Source: CAYRUP01 sp964489265
GTDB lineage: Bacteria > Pseudomonadota > Gammaproteobacteria > DSM-16500
Reading direction: 5' to 3'
DNA: 64,000 bases
Assembly (NCBI GenBank): GCA_964489265.1
Contig: CAZAXX010000003.1
Coordinates: 1 to 64,000 of the forward strand
A program made the translations under genes and the position numbers. Positions 50,954 through 58,497 of the stretch are shown in pieces. Each line of letters opens with the position of its first letter. Positions within the stretch are counted from its first letter, which is position 1. Below the pieces are notes generated by a model. That model did not search any database, had not been told where the DNA came from, and worked only from the letters and a program-made list of their open reading frames with translations.

Positions 50954-52581
50954 GAATTTTAAAACAGCGAGGTTATCTTACTATTGTGGCTGCTTTATTA
51001 ATTATTCTCATTGGATTTTTAGGAACAGCTGTGCTTTACATGTTTGTCGGAAGCGCAACATCAACCAGCAATTTTGCACTTTCAGAAACGGCGCTTTATA
51101 TTGCAGAAAGTGGCTTAGACAAGGGAATTCGTTTTTTATCAACACCACTATTGAGTGGAACAAACACAAGAATTGCCTGTTCTGCGCTGACTGGAAATAC
51201 CAATTTAACAAATAGTTCATTCGGTAGAGGTGCCTTTACCGTGACAACAGTCGCTGGATCACCTTTTTTTGTGAATGATGTATTAAGTAGTGCTATTACC
51301 AGCACTGCCACGACGATTGCTGTGAGCAGCACCGCAGGATTTGCAAGCAGCGGAAGAATTTTAATTGATAAAGAAGCAATAAATTACACTGGAATATCGG
51401 GTAATAGTTTTGTTGGAATAACACGCGGTGTAAACAATACATTGGCGAGTAGTCATACGAGCGGCACGTATGTTTCACAATACCAATGTTCTATCGATTC
51501 AATTGGCGGAATACCGAGTGTTGCTTCTGCAACTTGGAAACGTGATCTTCAGCAAAGTGTTGAGTTGCAGGAAGCTTATGCTGTCGGCGTGAATGCAAGC
51601 GGGAGTTTTATTATCACTCACTGGAATCAGCCCACAGAACTCGCTTGGAACAATGCCTCTCTGGTTAATGCATCAAATACAACGTTAAATGGTATTGATA
51701 TGCTGTCTAATGCCGAGGGTTGGGCCGTTGCGAATACGCCGAGCACCAATTTTCTTTACATTCATTTACTGGGTGGCACTAGCACAGTATTAACGATCAG
51801 TGGTGCATGCTCAGGACAAAATCTCTTAGGAGTGTCCGCTGTTTCTTCAAGAGAAGCCTGGAGCGTTGGAGTAAGATCTCGTGTAACGACTTGCAGCAGT
51901 GGTAATTATCGCTACACGCTAACGCGCTGGAATGGTACGACTTGGTCAGAATTATCATCAGCTACCACACCTTCGATTCCTGTCGATGGCGCGAGCGGTA
52001 CCATAAGCAACTTAAACGCAGTACATGCCATCGATACCAATGGTGATGGTCTAGCTGATTTGGGATTTGCCGTAGGTGATAACGGCACAATCCTGCAATA
52101 CAATGGCAGTACCTGGACAAAAGTCACGAGCCCGACAACGCAGGCTTTGAATAGCGTCTATATCGTTTCTACCAGTGAAGCATGGGCAGTTGGAGCAGCA
52201 GGTATCATTCTTAAATGGAACGGCTCTAGCTGGAGCACATTTACTTCGCCAACCTCAACCGTACTTAATCAAATTGTGCTGCTCGACACAACAGGCGATG
52301 GCACAGCCAATGCAGGCTGGGCAGTTGGCAATAGTGGCGTTGCTATTACCTATAACGGCACGAGTTGGTCATCGCAAAATATAGGTGGCGCAAATCGATT
52401 TGGTGTCAAAATGTTTGCTGCAGATGATGTCTGGGTAGTCGGCGCGGGCGGTGCTGTTACGCATTGGGATGGAACGTCCTGGACGAGCTTCACCTCAGGT
52501 GTTTCAGCACAGTTAAACGATATCGCAATTGTGTCACGCAAAATGAATCCGAGCTCTGCCTGGCAAGAAATTTTTGCCTAG
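50950..52581 (+). CDS. MshP/PilX-like minor pilin fused to a predicted seven-bladed beta-propeller
   Basis: The protein has 543 residues. An N-terminal pilin-like helix (QRGYLTIVAALLIILIGFLG) lacks the usual Phe/Glu pair but has the MshP/PilX form, with SETALYIAESGLDKGIRFL. Residues about 115-180 form a small beta domain of the kind seen in phage tail proteins (STAGFASSGRILIDKEAINY, then TRGVNNT and SGTYV). From about 205 to 543 seven blade motifs recur: AYAVG, GWAVA, AWSVG, GFAVG, AWAVG, GWAVG and VWVVG, several followed by WNG/YNGxxW. Asp362 to Asp370 (DTNGDGLAD) is a calcium-loop-like motif inside the propeller, with a weaker copy at 446. By analogy with PilY1 it may be a pilus-tip adhesin. 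It is last in the minor-pilin run. Confidence 0.8.
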   Translation: MRILKQRGYLTIVAALLIILIGFLGTAVLYMFVGSATSTSNFALSETALYIAESGLDKGIRFLSTPLLSGTNTRIACSALTGNTNLTNSSFGRGAFTVTTVAGSPFFVNDVLSSAITSTATTIAVSSTAGFASSGRILIDKEAINYTGISGNSFVGITRGVNNTLASSHTSGTYVSQYQCSIDSIGGIPSVASATWKRDLQQSVELQEAYAVGVNASGSFIITHWNQPTELAWNNASLVNASNTTLNGIDMLSNAEGWAVANTPSTNFLYIHLLGGTSTVLTISGACSGQNLLGVSAVSSREAWSVGVRSRVTTCSSGNYRYTLTRWNGTTWSELSSATTPSIPVDGASGTISNLNAVHAIDTNGDGLADLGFAVGDNGTILQYNGSTWTKVTSPTTQALNSVYIVSTSEAWAVGAAGIILKWNGSSWSTFTSPTSTVLNQIVLLDTTGDGTANAGWAVGNSGVAITYNGTSWSSQNIGGANRFGVKMFAADDVWVVGAGGAVTHWDGTSWTSFTSGVSAQLNDIAIVSRKMNPSSAWQEIFA

Positions 52582-52600
52582 GGTCTGTTAGCCAGGCAGA
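52555..52600. terminator. Inverted repeat spanning both stop codons of a convergent pair
   Basis: TCTGCCTGGC (52555-52564) and GCCAGGCAGA (52591-52600) are perfect 10-bp arms, one inside the 3' end of the propeller-pilin gene and one inside the 3' end of the GGDEF-EAL gene. The 26-base loop contains both stops. It probably ends transcription from both sides or pairs the two mRNAs. Confidence 0.6.
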
Positions 52601-54018
52601 GGTTCTTTAAACAATTGGCCTTGCATAATTTCACAGCCAAATTCTTTTAATAAATCTTTTTGCGCGACTGAATCAACATCATCGGCAATAATTTTAAGAT
52701 TCATATCTTTCGCTAACGCGATAATCATATGCATGACCGTTTCATATTCTTTATTTTCATTTTTTGCTTGCATTGCTTTGCCATCAATTTTTAAATAATT
52801 AATGGGTAATTTCGTAATTTTTTGTAATGCAAAATGTCCTAACGAAATAATACTGAGCCCAATTTGCATATTCACTTGATTTAACATTGAAAATGATTTT
52901 TCTAATGCATTTGAGTTATTTAAACTATTTTTTTCCGATATCTCAAAAATAATTTTATTAGTATCCATCTTTAAATCTTCACAAATTTTGGTGACCCGAT
53001 AAATAAATTGCGGGTTTCTAATTTGGCGTATGGTGACATTAATGATAAGTGATTCAAGATTAAGTCCTTGTGATTGCCACAGCTTGAAGCGCTCAATAGA
53101 GTTTCTTAACAACCAATCACTAATTTCCAGCATTTTGCCGCAGTTTTCAGCTGTTTTCGCAAAATCTTTGAATTTGACTAACCCATGTTCTGGAAGATCA
53201 AAACAAGGCAGTGCTTCCACAAAAATAATTTTTTCCGAATTTATATCAACGTAGGGACGATATTGAATAATAAATTTTAGTAATGCATCTGGCTTTGACA
53301 AAAATGTGCTTAAATCAATTTCAAATTGACTCAGTGCATGTGTTTCTTGTCGATAGAATTGATAACGGCTTTTTCCGAAGATTTTTGCTTCATGCAATGC
53401 ATCTGTTGCGTGTTTTAATAATGTATTAACATCTTCGCCATCTAATGGATAAATAACAACGCCGGCACTTGCTGTGATTAAAATATTTTTTTTATTAATA
53501 CTAAAAGGTTGCACGATGCTATCTAATAAACGCTGCACAACATACGCTGCTGTTTCAGGCATGGCTAATTGTGGCAGTAAAAACACAAACGTATTACCCG
53601 CAAAGCGCGTCATCGTATCAATTTGACGTATGACACGCTGTTGTCTCGTTGCAACTTCTTTTAGTAATTTATCACCAACTTCGTATCCTTCCGCATCATT
53701 GATAGTACCAAATTCATTGATATCTAAAATTATAATTCCAAACAATTGTTCGAATCGCTTACTTTGATTCAGTGTTTGTAAAAGTCTATCATCAAATGCC
53801 TGGCGACTCGGCAACCCGGTGAGAAGATCCGACGAAACAGGTGCTGTTAACTCGCCATCTGAATTGGTTAGACCCTGCGTAAAATCTTTTGCTGGTTCAA
53901 CAGACGCTGCTCTTTCTAACTCGACTAACCGATTTTTTAATTTATTGAACTGATATTTATTTCTTACTAACAGCATACTTAATATGATAAGTAAGCCTAG
54001 CAGTATGATGTCTATCAC
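52588..54018 (-). CDS. Degenerate GGDEF-EAL protein (MshH/CsrD- or LapD-like receptor candidate)
   Basis: The protein has 476 residues and a GTG start at 54018, six bases after GGAGAG. One N-terminal membrane helix (about 3-20) is followed by a coiled coil. The GGDEF domain has AGNTF in place of GGDEF (RFAGNTFVFLL), so no cyclase activity. The EAL domain keeps EAL (FVEALPCF), Asn (IINVTI) and LKIDGK. It has ISLGHF where active enzymes have DDFG and ADDVD where they have VEG(V/I)E, so metal-binding acids are lost and hydrolysis is unlikely. It may bind c-di-GMP or, like CsrD, act on RNA turnover. It starts 15 bases after the M50 gene, as the last member of the export operon, and faces the pilus locus. 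Confidence 0.88.
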   Translation of the reverse strand: MIDIILLGLLIILSMLLVRNKYQFNKLKNRLVELERAASVEPAKDFTQGLTNSDGELTAPVSSDLLTGLPSRQAFDDRLLQTLNQSKRFEQLFGIIILDINEFGTINDAEGYEVGDKLLKEVATRQQRVIRQIDTMTRFAGNTFVFLLPQLAMPETAAYVVQRLLDSIVQPFSINKKNILITASAGVVIYPLDGEDVNTLLKHATDALHEAKIFGKSRYQFYRQETHALSQFEIDLSTFLSKPDALLKFIIQYRPYVDINSEKIIFVEALPCFDLPEHGLVKFKDFAKTAENCGKMLEISDWLLRNSIERFKLWQSQGLNLESLIINVTIRQIRNPQFIYRVTKICEDLKMDTNKIIFEISEKNSLNNSNALEKSFSMLNQVNMQIGLSIISLGHFALQKITKLPINYLKIDGKAMQAKNENKEYETVMHMIIALAKDMNLKIIADDVDSVAQKDLLKEFGCEIMQGQLFKEPLPG

Positions 54019-54032
54019 AATATTCTCTCCTA

Positions 54033-56228
54033 TTAGAAACCACTTTGCTTAATAAAAATTGTTTTAAAGTTGTAAAAAACTTTATCCGCATAAGAAACCG
54101 GTTCTGTTTTCACAACAACAGTACCTCTTTGAATATGTGAAATAGTCACTGGTTTTTGTGTGATCAATGTCACACGAAATATAGAATCAACCGGCACATA
54201 TTCCGCTTCTTCCGTCAAGAGCGAAGCAATATCACCACCTAGTTCACTGATGTGATAGCAGGGTGTTTCAACAACCGCATTTTCATTTTTATCTTGTTTT
54301 AATTCTGTGGAATAACGGCAATTCAATTTACTACTATTTACAATTTCTATCGATTTTACTTTGACTGCTATAATGGGTTCACTGATATCAGCAGGATAAA
54401 AATGTCCGGTTAAACCAGGGCGAAGATTATTTACATCGATTTGCGATACAAAGGCTTCCACTTCAACTTCAGTAGGTGAAATAACATCGCCAATCCATGC
54501 ACCTTTCGGAATTGCATTGCCAGGTTCGAGATCAGGGGCAACATCTACCATAATCCCGTTAAATGGGACCTCAATTGTCATTTTTTTATATTGATTGTAT
54601 AACTTACTATATTTAGCTTGTTCTTCACTGATATTGGAGGACAGAATATTTTTTTGATTTGAGTAATACGAATTGATTGAAGCACGCCGCAATTCTTCAA
54701 CCATTTTCTTATATTCTAACTGAGATTGTTCTAACTGATGATTTAATTCAGGTGAAGTCATCTTCACAATCGGTTGATTTGCTTTAATTGTACTGCCAAT
54801 TAATGGCGGCTTCGTTTCAAGTATGCCATCCTCAGGCGCAATTAAAAACTCATGTTTGTAACTTAGCGTTGCGGGTAATTTTATTGATTCATTGAGCGGT
54901 AGAAAAAAAACTAAACTGAGAAAAATACCGAGAAATAAAGTAACTTTTGTTCTTAGATTGAAACTAAATTTTTCTTTATGGTAAATCCATGTTTGAATTT
55001 CTCTAATAATCGGTCCCAATATAAAATAAAATAATTCAATCGAAAATAAAATTATTCCCACTAATTTTATAAAAAAGTGGTATACCAATAATGCGATTCC
55101 GAAATATAAAACTAATCGATATATCCAGGTAACAAAAGAATATGCCACCAAAAAACGATGCATCTGGGGAGAAAATCGTTCGGGTGGCGGATCTGGCCAG
55201 TGAAATAGCCAATGACGAATTTGCCAGCGTGCTAATGCAAATGCGCGCGGTTGTAAATTGGGAATTTTGAGATAATCAGCTAATACATAATAGCCATCAA
55301 AACGCATAAAGGGGCTAACATTTATCAGCAGACTTGCCATCCAGTTAATCGTGATAGTGACATAACAAATAGTTTGAATCACTTGATTATGCACATTACT
55401 CCAAATAAGAGCGGCAATAATCGTGATATAGGTTTCCACTAATATTCCGGCTAACGCGATACGCATTCGTTGATTACTTTTCAACGACCAACTTAATGTT
55501 GTATCGGTATATAAAACTGGCCAGAACACGAGAAATGCAATACCTAAAGAAGGTACTGGCACGCCATATAGCTTACACTGATAGGCATGCCCTAACTCAT
55601 GTAATAATTTACAAATCGAGTAAGCAATGAAATAGAAAAATAATCCTTGCCATGAAAAAATAGTAGGGAAAGTATGAGTGAATTCATCCCATTTTGTATT
55701 CAGTTGATATAACGCAATGACGGCTAACACCACCATGATGTAAAACATCGTTCTACTAAATAACCATTGCCCGAGAATTTTCGTTTTTGTCAGGAAATGA
55801 TCTGGATGAAATAATGGAATTTTAAAAAATAAATAATAATCAATTATCCAACGTAAAAAATTATCATTTTTAAAAAGTTTTTGCTCTTTTGCACGTTGAT
55901 AAATTTGATAGCCTGTTTGTTTTATCAAATAATGGCTTGCTAAAAATTTCGTAAAATTCTCTATATCACTTAATTCAATATTTAATGTCGTTTCACGATT
56001 GACTGCCTCAATGACAAGATCAGCTCGACCCAATGACCAGCGTTTTAGAATTTCATATTCTTGCAAACCAATCATGAAAAATTTATTTCTTCCCGAATCA
56101 TGAATCACCCACTGTGGTTTACCATCCATATCATAATCATTAAACGCAAACGAAATACCATTACGCAACTCAGGTAATTTAAGTTGTTTTTCATTTGGCA
56201 TGGACTGTATTGGATTATCGTTATCCAT
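54033..56228 (-). CDS. M50-type membrane zinc metallopeptidase fused to a HlyD-like region
   Basis: The protein has 731 residues. A soluble N-terminus (about 1-135) precedes a membrane core with HELGH at 210-214 (HExxH zinc site) and NVSPFMRFDG at 303-312, giving the third ligand Asp311; this is the site-2-protease NxxPxxxxDG pattern. Further membrane helices run to about 440. From about 455 a barrel-sandwich/HlyD-like part follows (GSTIKANQPIVKMTSPELNH, then a coiled coil with EEQAKYSKLYNQYKK, then VPFNGIMVDVAPDLEPGNAI). Annotated relatives are called putative peptide zinc metalloproteases. It is encoded four bases after the GAF-HlyD gene. The combination of a peptidase and an adaptor in one chain suggests processing during export, which is inference. 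Confidence 0.85.
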   Translation of the reverse strand: MDNDNPIQSMPNEKQLKLPELRNGISFAFNDYDMDGKPQWVIHDSGRNKFFMIGLQEYEILKRWSLGRADLVIEAVNRETTLNIELSDIENFTKFLASHYLIKQTGYQIYQRAKEQKLFKNDNFLRWIIDYYLFFKIPLFHPDHFLTKTKILGQWLFSRTMFYIMVVLAVIALYQLNTKWDEFTHTFPTIFSWQGLFFYFIAYSICKLLHELGHAYQCKLYGVPVPSLGIAFLVFWPVLYTDTTLSWSLKSNQRMRIALAGILVETYITIIAALIWSNVHNQVIQTICYVTITINWMASLLINVSPFMRFDGYYVLADYLKIPNLQPRAFALARWQIRHWLFHWPDPPPERFSPQMHRFLVAYSFVTWIYRLVLYFGIALLVYHFFIKLVGIILFSIELFYFILGPIIREIQTWIYHKEKFSFNLRTKVTLFLGIFLSLVFFLPLNESIKLPATLSYKHEFLIAPEDGILETKPPLIGSTIKANQPIVKMTSPELNHQLEQSQLEYKKMVEELRRASINSYYSNQKNILSSNISEEQAKYSKLYNQYKKMTIEVPFNGIMVDVAPDLEPGNAIPKGAWIGDVISPTEVEVEAFVSQIDVNNLRPGLTGHFYPADISEPIIAVKVKSIEIVNSSKLNCRYSTELKQDKNENAVVETPCYHISELGGDIASLLTEEAEYVPVDSIFRVTLITQKPVTISHIQRGTVVVKTEPVSYADKVFYNFKTIFIKQSGF

Positions 56229-56231
56229 GGG

Positions 56232-57584
56232 TTATATTCCAAGCATCTGTCTAAATGATTGTAATGGCTTTCTAAATAAGTAATAAATAAATGGCACATG
56301 GTGCCCATAAATTTTTACTGTCCCTTGTGAACCGATATCAGGAATATCATTCGAATTATTAAATGATGCTTCCAGTTGATAGGCTAGAATTTTATTTGGT
56401 AATAATTTCGCATTGTAACCTAAGGTTTTGATGTGAATTGGAATTGCACTCAAATGCCCGTAGAGAAATAATTCGCCTTTATCACCAATCTTGAGTTTAA
56501 TCATGTTTGCGACTGGAATTGTTACTTTTAATTCGACTTTTTCCGAGTTTGCTACAACCAAAATGCGTTCGCCAGTTCGAACAGGTTGTCCTACCCAATC
56601 TTCTTTACTTTCAAATATGACAATGCCTGCAATAGGACTAGTGACATCTGCTTTTGCTAGCAGCTCATTTGCATAATCCAGTTGTGATTTATCGATTGCT
56701 AATTGCGCTTGAATAATTGGAACCTCTGAACGATCCTTATTTTCAAATCCTTCATTGATGGCTGTACGCAATTTTGATTGTGTTAATAAATAAGCTTTTC
56801 GACTCACTTCCGCTGCAGCTGATAAATCTGTTTTATCAATTGTTAATAAAAGTTGTCCCGCACGTACTTTATCTCCAGGACTCACTGCAAACGATTTAAT
56901 GACTCCTTGCATAGGCGCATTGATTACAGCGGGATCTCTTGGCACAACAGTACCATCACCAAAAACGGAAATTCGAATTGGAAAAAATAAGATACATAAA
57001 ATAATAAAACTTAACAAAAATAAGTAAGGTTTTTCTTTGAATTTTTCTAAGCGAGGAATTTTTTGTGGTTTAACTAGCACAGTCCAAGTGTATTGATAGC
57101 TGGCAATAAGCCAACCTAACATTTTCATTTCTGCTTCAGAAAATTGCGTTTCTCGAAAAAATATCAGCCCGCCATTGACTTGATTATGTTTGTTGATTAA
57201 AGGGCACCACAGCAAATATTGTGGCATCACATCAGGCCATTCTGATGTGATCGAAGAATCGTTTTTTAATTCTTCTGCATTGAGTTGCTGAATATCTTTT
57301 ACCATATCATTTTGATTGATATGGTTGACCATATTAATTAACCACTGATTTGATGGCACATGAATATCAATTTCAGCAGTACCAGATTGTGCAATTAATT
57401 GTGGACCGATAAATTCTTTCTTCTGCCATAAATACGCGGTGTGATATGGAATGAGACGATGTGTTTCATTGGTGCTGAAAAATCCAAACTCACGAATGTT
57501 TGTTAGCTTTCTAATTTCTTCAGCCAGCACTAAGAGTGTTGCCAAACCTTCAATTTGAGTTTGTATTTTTTCATTTTCTGGCAT
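56232..57584 (-). CDS. HlyD-family adaptor with GAF-like N-terminal domain
   Basis: The protein has 450 residues. Residues about 15-175 look like a cytoplasmic GAF-type domain (FFSTNETHRLIPYHTAYLWQ, then YLLWCPLINKHNQVNGGLIF). One membrane helix lies near 192-212. Then comes the periplasmic adaptor: INAPMQGVIKSFAVSPGDKV (first lipoyl half), a helical hairpin, ADVTSPIAGIVIFESKEDWV (second half) and a beta barrel. Such adaptors bridge inner-membrane and TolC components. A cytoplasmic sensory domain on an adaptor is uncommon and may gate the machine. It is one base from the preceding HlyD gene and four from the M50 gene. Confidence 0.85.
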   Translation of the reverse strand: MPENEKIQTQIEGLATLLVLAEEIRKLTNIREFGFFSTNETHRLIPYHTAYLWQKKEFIGPQLIAQSGTAEIDIHVPSNQWLINMVNHINQNDMVKDIQQLNAEELKNDSSITSEWPDVMPQYLLWCPLINKHNQVNGGLIFFRETQFSEAEMKMLGWLIASYQYTWTVLVKPQKIPRLEKFKEKPYLFLLSFIILCILFFPIRISVFGDGTVVPRDPAVINAPMQGVIKSFAVSPGDKVRAGQLLLTIDKTDLSAAAEVSRKAYLLTQSKLRTAINEGFENKDRSEVPIIQAQLAIDKSQLDYANELLAKADVTSPIAGIVIFESKEDWVGQPVRTGERILVVANSEKVELKVTIPVANMIKLKIGDKGELFLYGHLSAIPIHIKTLGYNAKLLPNKILAYQLEASFNNSNDIPDIGSQGTVKIYGHHVPFIYYLFRKPLQSFRQMLGI

Positions 57585-57585
57585 A

Positions 57586-58437
57586 TCACGGCTTGCTCTT
57601 AGTTGTTACATTTGGATTATCAGGAAAGATAGCTTGTCCGCTCATCCCAGGTAGCAAACTCGGATCAGGTGGTTCGATTGTTCCAATTATTTTTACTGAC
57701 TGACTCACAGGTTCAATTTGAGGATCAATTCGTATAATTTTAGCGGTGATTTTTTTGTTGTTGTCATTCAGATGTACATCAAACACAGAACCTACATGTA
57801 ACCATGTCAGCCATGCTGAAGGAACTTGAATTTCTAACTCCAGATTTTCTGTATTCACAATTTTTAACAAAGGGTCGCCTGGTTTGACGCTTTCATGCGA
57901 ATGCACAGAGACTTCAGAGACTGAACCATTAAACGGTGCTTTGATAACACATTTCTCAACGATTGTACGTAACTTATCAACGTCTGCATCAGCAGCATCC
58001 GCATCCGAATTTGCTTTTACTACTTCAAACTCACTGATTGATCCATATGATTTTAATTTTTTGGCAGAGGTTTTTGCCATTCTTGTCGCGGCTTGTACAG
58101 CAAGTGCTTTTTTCAATTCAGCTTGCTGCAAGCGACAGTCTAGTTTCAATAAAATATCACCCGTTTGAAATTTACCGCCTTCCTTCACAAAAATATCAGA
58201 CACACTCGCCGCGGTTTCACTTGAAAAAGTCGCTTGATCACTTGATTTAATCACAACATATTCCGGTGTTTTTTCAACGGACGTTGAGGTTATGTCTGAT
58301 GGAGGTGTTGGTAATGTTGCTGGAAATTCTTTTGCATGTGCGTGCGTAACGATGAGAAACAAGATACAGGCTAAAATACTTATAATAAAATAAAATCTTA
58401 TTCTTTTAAAAATCGTTTTGATAAGTGATCCTTGCAT
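57586..58437 (-). CDS. HlyD/AcrA-type periplasmic adaptor
   Basis: The protein has 283 residues. An N-terminal hydrophobic segment (about 15-34) ends HAHA-K, a signal peptide or anchor. The lipoyl halves are visible as SSETAASVSDIFVKEGGKFQ and VIKAPFNGSVSEVSVHSHES. Between them is a short helical hairpin (about 95-155), and a beta barrel follows (LELEIQVPSAWLTWLHVGSV). It is smaller than most RND adaptors. It lies between the TolC-like gene and the GAF-HlyD gene, so the operon has two different adaptors. Confidence 0.86.
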   Translation of the reverse strand: MQGSLIKTIFKRIRFYFIISILACILFLIVTHAHAKEFPATLPTPPSDITSTSVEKTPEYVVIKSSDQATFSSETAASVSDIFVKEGGKFQTGDILLKLDCRLQQAELKKALAVQAATRMAKTSAKKLKSYGSISEFEVVKANSDADAADADVDKLRTIVEKCVIKAPFNGSVSEVSVHSHESVKPGDPLLKIVNTENLELEIQVPSAWLTWLHVGSVFDVHLNDNNKKITAKIIRIDPQIEPVSQSVKIIGTIEPPDPSLLPGMSGQAIFPDNPNVTTKSKP

Positions 58438-58497
58438 AGCATGGGTATCCCAAATAAGCTTTACTTATCATTCAGACTATAACTACAGTATATTGAA

